Below, one piece after another: positions 52,553 through 62,059 of a stretch of 64,000 bases of DNA. Position numbers and translations under genes: made by a program. The stretch is from NCBI GenBank assembly GCA_019056805.1, contig DXJG01000004.1, positions 124,001 through 188,000 of the forward strand, given 5' to 3'. Positions within the stretch are counted from its first letter, which is position 1. Each line of letters opens with the position of its first letter. The notes beneath the pieces were generated by a model. It was not told the DNA's origin and did no database searches. It saw only the letters and a program-made list of their open reading frames with translations. Source of the DNA: Candidatus Baldrarchaeota archaeon. Lineage in GTDB: Archaea > Asgardarchaeota > Baldrarchaeia > Baldrarchaeales > DXJG01.

Positions 52553-53197
52553 TTAAGGTGGTAATTTCTCCCCTCTTAGAACTGTAAGTTTTAGCATCAA
52601 TGTTGTCATTGTTCCAGCTATAAATCCCCCTACGTGAGCTGTATGAGCAACTCCACCATAGGGTCCAAGCATAATAGCATAAAGGGTTTCAATTAAAGCA
52701 TAGAAAAGAGCAAAATGTAATGCCCTAACTCTGAAAACACCGTAATAACTCCATATTCTTAAAGGTCTCCTTGGGAATAAAAAGGCGTATGCAGCTATTA
52801 CTCCAAAGATAGCTCCTGAAGCACCCAGACAAGGTATGTCTCCTCCACCGAAAACAAATACCGACAAATAAGAGTGGAATATTCCCGCGAAAACACCGCA
52901 GACCAAATAAAATGTTAGAAATGTTATTCTTCCAAATATGTTCTCACAGTCGTCTCCAAAAACCCAGAGAGCATACATATTCATGAAAATATGGAGAATA
53001 TCTGCGTGCAAAAACATGTGAGTAATAAGTGTATGTAAATCGTGTCCTTGAACAACTAATATCGGAACAAGAGAATATTCAAAGATAATTTGAGGGTCTG
53101 CAAGCTCAGCAAGGAACACGAGGGCGTTTAAAACTATTAACATATATGTAATCCAAGGAGTTTTTGGAACATATTCGTATTCTTCCATTATAACCAT
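52553..53197 (-). CDS. Rhomboid-family intramembrane serine protease
   Basis: About 214 residues with six membrane helices. The catalytic dyad is Ser127 in GASGAIFG and His188 in AHTAHVGGFIAG, and HIFMNMYALWVFG (near 69) is the conserved H-x3-N oxyanion-side motif. It cleaves membrane proteins within the lipid bilayer. ATG 53197 follows GGTGG; a TTG at 53212 and an ATG at 53188 are alternatives. It converges with the VapB-like gene, four bases apart. Confidence 0.93.
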   Translation of the reverse strand: MVIMEEYEYVPKTPWITYMLIVLNALVFLAELADPQIIFEYSLVPILVVQGHDLHTLITHMFLHADILHIFMNMYALWVFGDDCENIFGRITFLTFYLVCGVFAGIFHSYLSVFVFGGGDIPCLGASGAIFGVIAAYAFLFPRRPLRIWSYYGVFRVRALHFALFYALIETLYAIMLGPYGGVAHTAHVGGFIAGTMTTLMLKLTVLRGEKLPP

Positions 53198-53291
53198 AAC
53201 TCCACCATCCAAATTTGTATATCAAGTCAACTTAATTTAAAGTGCGCAGGCACAGTTAAATAAAATAATATGCTGATAAATAGTGTTTAAG

Positions 53292-53774
53292 TTAAGTTTT
53301 TTCAAGTTTTCTGCCACAATTTGGACAGAATATAGCTCCTGGAGGAAGTCTGGCTCCACAGTCAGGACAGTATTGTAAGACTGCCGTCTCTTCTGTTTTT
53401 ACTATTGGTTTGGTAGGTATGACAGTTGATGGTGGTGTTATCGGCTTTGGTGGCGGCGGAGAAGGGACGGGTCTAACGGGTGGCGGTCTGTATTGCGGAA
53501 TACCTGTTAATTCTTTTATTGCTTCTTCAATTGTAAATTTAATTAAGGAGGCATAGAAACCTAGAGCTGCTACAACTGATCCTATAATCACAAAAATTAG
53601 CGATCCAAACATTAGCCCTACCATAGCATTTGGATTGTTCATATAATATTGAGGATTTGTCATCATGGGTAGAAGTAGCCCTATTACAATTATTATAATT
53701 CCAACTATTCCCCAAAGGATGCCAAAAATAATAGTTTTTAAAGCTAGGACAAAGGACCGTCCCCAAGTAGGCAT
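53292..53774 (-). CDS. Membrane protein with C-terminal zinc ribbon
   Basis: 160 residues. Two membrane helices (about 14-38 and 50-80), a Pro-rich linker (about 93-125), and a zinc ribbon CPDCGARLPPGAIFCPNCGR at the C-terminus. The plan is the same as in the longer protein at 3071-4021. GGTGAG precedes the ATG. It may be a membrane-tethered adaptor; function unknown. Confidence 0.65.
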   Translation of the reverse strand: MPTWGRSFVLALKTIIFGILWGIVGIIIIVIGLLLPMMTNPQYYMNNPNAMVGLMFGSLIFVIIGSVVAALGFYASLIKFTIEEAIKELTGIPQYRPPPVRPVPSPPPPKPITPPSTVIPTKPIVKTEETAVLQYCPDCGARLPPGAIFCPNCGRKLEKT

Positions 53775-53971
53775 TTAACTCACCTTTTCACTTTACATTA
53801 AGGTAATTATTATCTAGCTATCTAAGTATAAGTTCTTAAAAGTTTTTCCACTTAATCCAAAATTTTGAAGTGTTTCCAAACGCTGCTTTCTCTTAGAATG
53901 TTTTTAATTCGTCGTGGCGTTTTACCAAAATATTAAAAATAAAATGTGTGGAATTTTGATTTTAAAACCGG

Positions 53972-56900
53972 TTATTTTCTTCTTTTAAGGGTTAAAATGA
54001 CTGTTATTCCTATGACCGCGACGATAGAACCGACTATTAATGCTAATTTGCCACCAAAAGGCGTTGTTGGCTCTGTAACAGTTACCTCTTGTTCTTCACT
54101 ATAGGCAACGTTTCCAGCTAGGTCTGATACATAGATTTTATATCTTATAGTTCCTTCACTGTCCATTGGAGGTAGTATTGCGGAATATAATCCTTCTTCC
54201 CCGCTCATTGTAATATTGATCCATTTATCTCCATAATTATAGCTGAGGATTACTGAACTAATTCCTGATTCATTGTCCTGAACTTGTACTTCAACTACAA
54301 TTTCTTGTCCAACGCGAGGTTTTTCAGGAGATATGACAATATTCATTATAGTAGGAGGCGTATCATCTACCCAGAATTCATAGATTTTCTGAATTTCGCC
54401 ATACGTTACATTTACGTAATAAATACCTTCTGTTGCATTCTCAGATAAATCTACTTCTAACGTAAAGTATCCTGTTCCGTTTGTAGCCTTTAGCTCCTTT
54501 GCTATGATTTCTTCCGCTGGACCACGGACTTCAATGCTCACGAAAACGTTTACTAGTGGGGAGCCTTCTCTTGTTACGTTACCCCATATGATAACTCTAC
54601 TTCCACTTCGATAGGCAGGACGATCCGTAGCAATGTAAATGTTAAATAGTTCAGGTGGTGGAGAAGTCTTTACATCAATAGTATAATATTCTCCATTGTT
54701 ATCAGAAATAAAGAAGCCATATCTACCATTTGTAACCGTCGAAACAATGAAGCTAACATTTACAGGCTGCATAAAGGGATTTAACATACCACCATAAATA
54801 TTACTTCCCTCACTCTCTGCTATAAAAAGCACCTTTCTCTGACTATCATACATGTAAAAAACAGCAATCGAAAAGATCTCTGTTTCCGAGTCTCCAAGTT
54901 TAACGCTTATTGCGATATAATCATGAGCAAGAGGACTCTCTGGAAGATACCAAACCTTATTAACTGTTATCCCAGGCTTTATATTGATATTTAAAGTGTT
55001 TTGAGATGTAACACATGCAAGCTCTCCGCTGCTGCTTTCAACAATTAACATTAATCGGACTGATCCCTTCATCCACTTAGCAAACCTTACAGTAGTGTCA
55101 AGAATGGTGAAGGAGTTATTTTCTACATATGGTACGCTAGCAGGTAGCAGGTATAAGTCATTTGTTCCATATTCCCACAAAACAACTTTCCCTGTACTAT
55201 AGTTCGCTACATTTGTCACGTTAATGGAAAGTACAGCTGGTTCATCAATAAGTCCACTAATATTATCCTGAAGAATGCTTATTTCCATATTCTCAGCATA
55301 TGTAAAGTTAGGTGCATAAGGTCTACCATTAACGATCACTATTGGAACAAAAAAGTTCATAATGCTAGTTGTTCCAAACGATATAGTGATATTTGGCAGA
55401 ATATAGTGAACTCCTTCGGTAAGTCCGCTTTTTTCCATTTTTATCACTGAAACGTCTCCTGTTTGTATTACGCTTTGTGAGATAATATAGGGAGGCTGTA
55501 CATTTTTGATGCGAGCATCGGAGACACCAATATTCTGTACGTAAATATCTAAAGCTGTAGATGTAGTTTCATTTGATACTAAAATTTCTGTACCGTCCCT
55601 GATCCTTACAAGGTCTATCAAAACTTTCATAGAAACTTCAACGTAATGAACACCCCAATTGCTTCTTATAACTATGAAACTGTGATAAACTCCGGAAGTA
55701 CAGTTTTCTGCATTTAATTCGAATTCTATTGAACCAACCCATGAGGATGGTATTTCCGAAGGATTATAGCTTAGAATGTTAACCCATGGATCGAGACCTT
55801 CTACACTTGCTATTTCAAGCGTGTCATTCCCCAAGTTTTGAATTGTAATAATGTCACTTTCTTGATCTCCAGAAGTAAGCAGTAAAGGCTCGTCTTGTAG
55901 TACTACATTTATCCATGAAAAGTTATAATCATCTACAATAACTTCAAAAGAGAATTTCGTGGTTTCAATACTGTAAAGCTCCAGTTTCCAAACACCCGGC
56001 AATGGATCTTCAAATATTAAATCTTCTAATGTTGTACCCCCAGCTGAATATTGCATCTCACCCTTTGGATCTATCAGCGTCCATTCTATTATTCCAGTGG
56101 AAGAACCATTTATAGCGAATCTTTCTGTATCAGTAGGGATGTAAAATCTGAATACTTGAAGATTTTCACCTTCAAGTCTCCCAGTTACTTGAAGCGGCGG
56201 AGTTCCAAGTAATTTACCAATTACTTCATCTACGGTTAATGTAAAGGTTACGTTATCACCTGCTTGGATGAAAAGCGACCATACCCCATGTTCAGGGCTT
56301 CTTATTAAATTAATCTCTGACAGTGAATATTCTTCGCCATAAGGACTTTTAATAGTACAATCAATAGAACCATTTGCATCCAAATTGAGTGGAATTGCTT
56401 CAACTCCAGGTGGTACATAGAATTTGAAAATTTCTGTTTCCCCGCTTCTAAGGAAATCTGTAGTAATTACAGGTATCTCGCTAAATTCCTCTATAGATAA
56501 TGTTTCAATTTCCATAAAGAACGCTATATTTTGAATATCTCCTGGGTTTTGAGCTATTATTCTGAGCATGTAGATTCCATGTAGAGGTTCGAAAAGAGGC
56601 TCTATCAAGGGTAATGTTCCAATGTAATTTCCTAACGGGTCATATAGTTCAATTGAAAAGTCTATTAATTCTTCTGTAAATATGCTTAGTGAAGATACTC
56701 CAGGTGGTACATAGAAGTGTAGAATTTTTTCCTCACTGCCCAATAAGTCACCTTCTACTATAAGTTTCTCTTTAAGGAGATCAGTACCTCCAATTAAGTC
56801 AGGCGCTGAAACTAAAACTTTTAGAGTAACATTAACTGTCGAATCTGACGCTGTATTGTTTAATAGTACCTGCCATGTTCCTGGCATGGGATCTCTTACT

Positions 56901-57874
56901 GCAAATTTGACAAAAACTCCACCTATAGTGGTAATTGGAGTATTAGTGGGGTCATACAATATCCATTCCGGATAATCTGTTAAGTTAGCTTCTCCTCCTA
57001 CGATAAGTTGATGAATACCCACTGGAACACTAAAATTAACGGTGACCATGGAATTATTTTCTACGATGATACTGTTATTTTCTAAAATTACATGTTTTTC
57101 AAGAAGTGTATAGTTTTGAATGTTCAACGTGTCATGTGGCACTATGACAACTGGTACACGCCAAGTTTGAGAAACGGGATTTATAACTGTGAAATTTATT
57201 TCTTCAATAATAAGTTCTGAAGTTTTCCACGTTTTTATTAAGAGAGGGAACTCTGCGTGTCCCCTAGGTGGAATTACATCTTTATCTTTGAGTGGTATAC
57301 AAATCTCATTAAGCTCATTAGGCAGTTGAAGTAAAACTGTGAGATTTGTATCTGTTAAACTCTCTACAACAATTTTTACAAGACTTTCTTCATAGCTTAA
57401 ACCTTCGAAGTAGAAATATGGGGGATTAATACGTATTAATGGATTAGATGGCTGAACTATGATAGAATAGTCTATCGTATTAATAATCTCTCCTGATGAA
57501 CTTTCGAAGGTAAAGTTTACCCATCCATGATAGGTAGCAGGTTCTAACGCTGATGTGTTAATTAATATGAAAGCCCAAGTTTCATTGGAGGGCATAAGCC
57601 ATTTAAGAGGATGCGTTGTATTGATAATTTGAGTTATATCAGATCTTTGAACATCAATTTTTTTTAGCCGAATGGTTTCGGTACCATTATTTGTTATGTT
57701 TGCTTTTAAAATGTAATATTCGCCTTTCTGCAATGTTATTCCTACATTGTCTGGTTCGATTACCACAGTATCATTTCCCTGGGCTTTTACAGTTATTTTT
57801 GATTGTAATGGTATTTGAATAAGTATTGTCAGAATTATGATGAGCAGCAAGCAACATACTTTTGTTTTTTGCAT
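53972..57874 (-). CDS. Large surface-anchored multi-domain protein, 1300 aa
   Basis: An N-terminal signal peptide (KVCCLLLIIILTILIQIPLQ) is followed by about 1230 extracellular residues and a C-terminal helix with KRRK stop-transfer. About residues 270-660 contain four related beta units, each with a V-P-x-G or Y-I-P motif (FSVPVGI, FYVPPGV, FYVPPGV, FYIPTDT) and a P-x-x-G-x-W or H-G-x-W/Y closing motif; they resemble bacterial pre-peptidase C-terminal (PPC) domains. Further Ig-like modules follow (APNFTY..., PAYRSGSRVIIWGNVTREG, and PPTIMNIVISPEKPRVGQEI). Many N-x-S/T sites fit archaeal glycosylation. Probably adhesion or surface-layer function. GGGTGAT precedes the ATG. Confidence 0.75.
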   Translation of the reverse strand: MQKTKVCCLLLIIILTILIQIPLQSKITVKAQGNDTVVIEPDNVGITLQKGEYYILKANITNNGTETIRLKKIDVQRSDITQIINTTHPLKWLMPSNETWAFILINTSALEPATYHGWVNFTFESSSGEIINTIDYSIIVQPSNPLIRINPPYFYFEGLSYEESLVKIVVESLTDTNLTVLLQLPNELNEICIPLKDKDVIPPRGHAEFPLLIKTWKTSELIIEEINFTVINPVSQTWRVPVVIVPHDTLNIQNYTLLEKHVILENNSIIVENNSMVTVNFSVPVGIHQLIVGGEANLTDYPEWILYDPTNTPITTIGGVFVKFAVRDPMPGTWQVLLNNTASDSTVNVTLKVLVSAPDLIGGTDLLKEKLIVEGDLLGSEEKILHFYVPPGVSSLSIFTEELIDFSIELYDPLGNYIGTLPLIEPLFEPLHGIYMLRIIAQNPGDIQNIAFFMEIETLSIEEFSEIPVITTDFLRSGETEIFKFYVPPGVEAIPLNLDANGSIDCTIKSPYGEEYSLSEINLIRSPEHGVWSLFIQAGDNVTFTLTVDEVIGKLLGTPPLQVTGRLEGENLQVFRFYIPTDTERFAINGSSTGIIEWTLIDPKGEMQYSAGGTTLEDLIFEDPLPGVWKLELYSIETTKFSFEVIVDDYNFSWINVVLQDEPLLLTSGDQESDIITIQNLGNDTLEIASVEGLDPWVNILSYNPSEIPSSWVGSIEFELNAENCTSGVYHSFIVIRSNWGVHYVEVSMKVLIDLVRIRDGTEILVSNETTSTALDIYVQNIGVSDARIKNVQPPYIISQSVIQTGDVSVIKMEKSGLTEGVHYILPNITISFGTTSIMNFFVPIVIVNGRPYAPNFTYAENMEISILQDNISGLIDEPAVLSINVTNVANYSTGKVVLWEYGTNDLYLLPASVPYVENNSFTILDTTVRFAKWMKGSVRLMLIVESSSGELACVTSQNTLNINIKPGITVNKVWYLPESPLAHDYIAISVKLGDSETEIFSIAVFYMYDSQRKVLFIAESEGSNIYGGMLNPFMQPVNVSFIVSTVTNGRYGFFISDNNGEYYTIDVKTSPPPELFNIYIATDRPAYRSGSRVIIWGNVTREGSPLVNVFVSIEVRGPAEEIIAKELKATNGTGYFTLEVDLSENATEGIYYVNVTYGEIQKIYEFWVDDTPPTIMNIVISPEKPRVGQEIVVEVQVQDNESGISSVILSYNYGDKWINITMSGEEGLYSAILPPMDSEGTIRYKIYVSDLAGNVAYSEEQEVTVTEPTTPFGGKLALIVGSIVAVIGITVILTLKRRK

Positions 57875-58216
57875 TACACATCACCCTAGACCTATATTTG
57901 GTCAGTTTCTTCCTTTCCACAATACATTGTAATAATAATTATTATAACAAATTGTAGTGATAGTAAGTAATATATTTTTTGGATTTGAATAACTTTACAA
58001 AACTAAAGGAACACGTAAAAGAAGTTCTTATTACAAACAAATTTAAACAATGTAAATTCCCGAAGCTTCCTTTAATGATGCATATTTAACATTTTTAATA
58101 TCGGCCAATTTTAACAAATTGATGTCCTGTTTATCTAATTTAGGAGTGTACAACAAGTTATATTAGGCACTGATGTGCTTTAATATTTAATCTTTGTTTG
58201 AATAGAGGAGTTAAAT
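57875..58216. other. Intergenic region between divergent genes
   Basis: 342 AT-rich bases between the surface-protein gene and the nucleotidyltransferase-like gene. It should hold both promoters, for example the TATA-like run ATAATAATTATTATAAC near 57928-57946 on the minus side. No small coding frame with a ribosome site, RNA gene or repeat was found. Confidence 0.4.
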
Positions 58217-58888
58217 ATGATTCCAGAAGCAGAAGTAGGATTAAAAAGACTTGTGAAACTGGCACCGGAAATCAAGAAACGTTTTCCATGGGTTATAGCG
58301 TTAAAGTTGAGTGGTTCTCTTGGAGATAACCAATATTTTGAAACTAATTTAGATGGTGTACAAATATGTAGCGATTATGATGTTGTTGTTTTAATAGATA
58401 GAATTCCAAGTAGAGAAGAAATAATAGAATTAATTAAACTATTAAAAACTCCATGTCTAAACTCTGACATTGAGAAAAAACTTTTAGAAAACATAGATGT
58501 AAAAATATTTACCACTGCATTCCCTGTACATGGAAAAATGAGAATACCATCAGTTTTTGATAGTAGTGAAACCGTTTGGCGTCATTTAATAGGTGGTAAA
58601 CCTGTTTTTGGAAAAGAAATTTTTGAAAAATATAGCGTAGCTAGTGATGAAAAAATCAGGTGGGCTCTTGTTGAAAGACATAAAAAACGTAAAAAAGCCT
58701 TTGATCTATATGCCCACGCTGGATTTCTTCTTCGTATAGCTAAAATACTTAGGAAAAATGAAGTCGCTAAGGAGATAATTGAAACTGTCAAAAAATACAA
58801 GGATTTTCATACGATATCTGACTGGCAAATAGAAGAATTTAAGAAGAAAATAAAGGAAATAGAAAATAAATTAGACTTCCGACTATAA
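58217..58888 (+). CDS. Nucleotidyltransferase-fold protein with helical C-terminus
   Basis: 223 residues. ALKLSGSLGDNQYF (near residues 28-42) followed by ICSDYDVVVLID (about 50-61) is a G-S...D-x-D pattern of the polymerase-beta-like nucleotidyltransferase fold; the third Asp may be in NIDVKIFTTAF. The C-terminal 90 residues are helical and could be a HEPN-like domain, but no R-x4-6-H motif is obvious. It may add a nucleotide to protein or RNA. GAGGAG precedes the ATG; no toxin partner is adjacent. Confidence 0.65.
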   Translation: MIPEAEVGLKRLVKLAPEIKKRFPWVIALKLSGSLGDNQYFETNLDGVQICSDYDVVVLIDRIPSREEIIELIKLLKTPCLNSDIEKKLLENIDVKIFTTAFPVHGKMRIPSVFDSSETVWRHLIGGKPVFGKEIFEKYSVASDEKIRWALVERHKKRKKAFDLYAHAGFLLRIAKILRKNEVAKEIIETVKKYKDFHTISDWQIEEFKKKIKEIENKLDFRL

Positions 58889-59057
58889 TTTATTAAAACA
58901 ACCAATAGCTTTAAAGTTTGGAATGAAACATTTATGATTAAAAAAATCGATACAATAAACAAAATTTATCTTAAAGTTGAATATATTTCAATAAAAACAC
59001 CACATTAAAACGATAATTGACTCAAAATCAAAAGTATTCCTTGGAGGAAACCCAAAG

Positions 59058-59873
59058 TTGGAGACTATTAAAAACGATATTAACAAATTAGTTAAAGGGT
59101 TACAAGCTTCCCCGTACATAGAAGCTGCTGCGATTTTTGTAAACCAAGGTTATCTTGTTGCTGGCTCTTTACCTCCTGATAGTGATAAAGTTGTACGAGG
59201 TTTTTTATCAATTACCCCTTTAAAAGAGGAGCAAAAAATGACTCTAGAAAGCAGTGAGGGCTCCTTAGGAATAGTTAAAGCAAAAAATCTCACAGCTGCA
59301 CTTCTCGCAAGAAAAGGAACTTCCATAGGACTATTATATGTTGAGTTAAAAAAGGCTTTAGAATCGCTTAAAAGATTTGAAGAAACTCGTCCAGAAATAG
59401 AGAAAATAATCGCCATTAAAGAGAAGGTTAGTCCTCCTTCCATTCCTTCAGAACCGTTGCAACCACCAATACCACCAGAACCAACTCCATTATCGAAACC
59501 TGAACCAGAAGTTATCAAAGAGGAAAAGCCAATTGAAGTTCCTCCCCCACCTCCTCCACCAACAGTGGAGAAAGAAAAATTGACTGTTGAAAAAGTTGAA
59601 GAAGTACCACCAAGCGAAGAAGCCGTAGAAGAGGTAGCCATCACTTGGAACAGCATTCTGAGTAAGAAATTATCCCTTATGGAGTTCTTAGATTTAGTTG
59701 AGAAAAATAAGTTAAACGAAAAATTTGGAAGCTGGCTTGCAGATCTTTTTATGCTCATTGACGGTGAAAAATCGGTTAGAGAACTAGCTAAAGGTATTGC
59801 ACGTAACGAGGGGGAGGTTCTAGAAGCTATAAAATTTTTGATTAGTAAAAAGGCGGTTGAAATAAAAGAGTAA
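59058..59873 (+). CDS. Roadblock/LC7-like protein with Pro-rich linker and C-terminal helical domain
   Basis: 271 residues. Residues 1-105 (LVKGLQASPYIEAAAIFVNQ, GYLVAGSLPPDSDKVVRG) resemble a roadblock/LC7 domain, which scaffolds small GTPases and signalling proteins. A linker (about 125-190) is rich in Pro, Glu and Val, including a run of Pro. The C-terminal part (SLMEFLDLVEKNKLNEKFGS, ELAKGIARNEGEVLEAIKFL) looks like a winged helix. TTG start after GGAGG. The next gene, a V4R protein, follows after 13 bases. Confidence 0.62.
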   Translation: METIKNDINKLVKGLQASPYIEAAAIFVNQGYLVAGSLPPDSDKVVRGFLSITPLKEEQKMTLESSEGSLGIVKAKNLTAALLARKGTSIGLLYVELKKALESLKRFEETRPEIEKIIAIKEKVSPPSIPSEPLQPPIPPEPTPLSKPEPEVIKEEKPIEVPPPPPPPTVEKEKLTVEKVEEVPPSEEAVEEVAITWNSILSKKLSLMEFLDLVEKNKLNEKFGSWLADLFMLIDGEKSVRELAKGIARNEGEVLEAIKFLISKKAVEIKE

Positions 59874-59886
59874 GAGGGGATTAGGA

Positions 59887-60519
59887 ATGGTATTAAAAGA
59901 AAAATGGATTGATGCTGAAAAGTTTCCTAATACATACCCAGGAGGAATAATGGGAAGAAAAGATGCACGTAAAATCTTTGAACAATATAAAGTGACATTT
60001 GTGCCAAGTCATTTACTTGGTTTTTTAAGCTATAGTTTAACTAGTGTATTTGGAGATATGGAAAGATCGAGAAAAACTCTATACCATATTGGTAGGCAAA
60101 TTGGCAGAATGGTAGAGGAACTTTTAACTTACGGTAAGGTGGAACGTCCAGCTGAAAAGTTCAATGATTTAAATGACGTAATTAGAAATCATATCGGAAA
60201 TCTTAGAGTTGGACTTGAAGCTATTACGGGATTACCCGGTGATAACATTATAATGCGTGTAACTGAGGATCTAAACAAAATTAGAATTAGATTAATAGAA
60301 TGTCCACTTTGTACTTCTCTTAAATCTATGGGTTATAGAGAAGTCATATGGAAGATAAATGAACCTATGTGTGACTTCTACTCTGGACTTTTTGCAGGAT
60401 GGACCGAACATAGTATCAGAAATAATATCGGAGTCGAATGCAAAGAAACACGTTGTCAAATGGCTGATAAACACATTAACTTCTGTGAATTCTTGATTAC
60501 ACTTAAAAGACCAGAGTAA
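59887..60519 (+). CDS. V4R-domain protein
   Basis: 210 residues. FVPSHLLGFLSYSLTSVFGD near 40 and the C-terminal IECPLCTSL, EPMCDFYSGLFAGWTEHSI, VECKETRCQMADKHINFCEF are the Cys-bearing V4R (4-vinyl reductase) pattern. V4R domains bind small molecules, tetrapyrroles or hydrocarbons and often act as sensors or in bacteriochlorophyll and aromatic pathways. GAGGGG precedes the ATG. It sits between the roadblock-like gene and cofE on the same strand. Confidence 0.72.
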   Translation: MVLKEKWIDAEKFPNTYPGGIMGRKDARKIFEQYKVTFVPSHLLGFLSYSLTSVFGDMERSRKTLYHIGRQIGRMVEELLTYGKVERPAEKFNDLNDVIRNHIGNLRVGLEAITGLPGDNIIMRVTEDLNKIRIRLIECPLCTSLKSMGYREVIWKINEPMCDFYSGLFAGWTEHSIRNNIGVECKETRCQMADKHINFCEFLITLKRPE

Positions 60520-60579
60520 AAGTCGTAAATTTATACGTATGATGTATGAGACTAATACCTTATTTTAGGTGAGGTCAAA

Positions 60580-61335
60580 TTGAAGAAAATGGAGGTATAC
60601 GGATTAGAAACGATTCCTATAGTCAAAGAAGGAGATAACATTGCCAAATTAATAATTGAAGCAGCTAAAAAAGAAAATGTGGGTATTCAAGATAACGATA
60701 TAATTGTCATTGCCCAAACCATCGTGTCCAGGTCTGAAGGAAGAATAGTTAACTTGAAGGACATCGAACCTAGTCCTTTTGCAAAAATCTTAGCAAATGA
60801 AACTAGAAAAGATCCACGTCTGGTCGAAGTTATTCTAAGGGAAAGTAAAGGCATAGTAAGAATGGGAGGACACCACCTAATAATGGAGACACGTCATGGA
60901 TTTGTTTGCGCTAATAGCGGCGTAGATAGAAGCAATGTTCCAGGTGAGGAAACAGTCTCACTTCTTCCTTTAGATCCCGATGCATCCGCTAGAAAAATAA
61001 GAGATGAAATAAGGCGGCTAACTGGGAAGGAAGTTGCAGTTATTATCAGTGATACCTTTGGTCGACCTTTACGTGAAGGAGCTGTCGGTGTAGCTATTGG
61101 TGTGGCTGGTATCGATCCTCTTTACGATATGAGAGGGAGAAAAGATCTTTTTGGATATGTTTTAGAAACAACACTAGTTGCGATAGCTGATGAGCTTGCT
61201 TCAGCAGCGGAACTTGTTATGGGAGAGTCAAATGAGGGAATTCCTGTAGTTGTAATTAGAGGTTTCAAATATCCTAAGGGTGAATATTCGATTCAAAAAT
61301 TGTTGAGACCAGTAGAAAAAGACTTATTTAGATAA
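60580..61335 (+). CDS. cofE: Coenzyme F420-0:gamma-glutamyl ligase
   Basis: 251 residues, the normal length of archaeal CofE. Conserved stretches include DIIVIAQTIVSRSEGRIVNL, ILRESKGIVRMG, FVCANSGVDRSNV, LLPLDPDASARKIRDEIR and VIISDTFGRPLREGAVGVAI. It adds glutamates to F420-0 using GTP and Mn/Mg, making F420-1 and F420-2. GGTGAGGT lies before the TTG start. No other F420 biosynthesis genes are in the window, but an F420-type oxidoreductase is at 12478-13536. Confidence 0.95.
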   Translation: MKKMEVYGLETIPIVKEGDNIAKLIIEAAKKENVGIQDNDIIVIAQTIVSRSEGRIVNLKDIEPSPFAKILANETRKDPRLVEVILRESKGIVRMGGHHLIMETRHGFVCANSGVDRSNVPGEETVSLLPLDPDASARKIRDEIRRLTGKEVAVIISDTFGRPLREGAVGVAIGVAGIDPLYDMRGRKDLFGYVLETTLVAIADELASAAELVMGESNEGIPVVVIRGFKYPKGEYSIQKLLRPVEKDLFR

Positions 61336-61455
61336 AAATCAATAAATGAATACTCAAGGGTAAATATTTGTCCTAGATTGAAAATAGAGAATGTATTAGT
61401 GGTGGGACATTTCAAATATTTATGTTAACGGTAAAATCATGTAAGTTGGATTTGG

Positions 61456-61986
61456 GTGTTACGTTTGGAGGAACTTCCTAAAAAAATTAAAGATATGCTC
61501 TGTGAAATTATTCAGCTACTTCACGGGAAATCCGAGGAAAAACTTGAAAAATTTGACGAAATTAAAGAAAAAATATTTGAAGATTATAGTAAATTTGCGG
61601 AATACCTACGTCAAATGGAGCCCATTGTAAAATTTCTAAATAGTCGTTTTGAAGATGCGCTAAAATTTTTCGGTTTTCTAATGGATACAGCCAGCATAGC
61701 CAAAAATTTATCAGATGTAGATGATCCAATACTCCTAAGATTTCTAGTATCATCTCTTTTAGAAAGTCTTCTCCATGTCAATGATGTTGTTTCTGAAAGT
61801 TTCAGACGCTTAGATGAATTAGAAGAATTTGAAGCTATATTAAACAGAATGTTGAGCGACACAAAAAATCTTATGGATCTTTTCCAAGATGTGAAAGAAA
61901 AAATATCGGAACAAGTAGATTATCTTCGAGATAGACTAGAAGAACTTAACGAAAAAATACATGAGGTAAAGACGGAAAGTAAATAA
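61456..61986 (+). CDS. Coiled-coil protein of unknown function
   Basis: 176 residues, almost entirely helical with Leu, Glu and Lys heptads (EKLEKFDEIKEKIFEDYSKF, VSESFRRLDELEEFEAILNR, ISEQVDYLRDRLEELNEKIH). GTG 61456 or TTG 61465 may be the start; the latter follows GGGTG. No domain recognised. It lies on the same strand as the roadblock-V4R-cofE run. Confidence 0.6.
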   Translation: MLRLEELPKKIKDMLCEIIQLLHGKSEEKLEKFDEIKEKIFEDYSKFAEYLRQMEPIVKFLNSRFEDALKFFGFLMDTASIAKNLSDVDDPILLRFLVSSLLESLLHVNDVVSESFRRLDELEEFEAILNRMLSDTKNLMDLFQDVKEKISEQVDYLRDRLEELNEKIHEVKTESK

Positions 61987-62059
61987 GCTGTGTCGTCCCC
62001 TATATTTTTAGCATCAGAGTAAGATTATACCGTTAAGAGCTATAATTAGAGGCCTCAAA

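Noticed and set aside
59150..59758. 202-codon Gly/Ser-rich frame on the minus strand
   Set aside because: It is antisense to the Pro-rich linker of the roadblock-like gene; the Gly runs mirror Pro codons, and there is no ribosome site.
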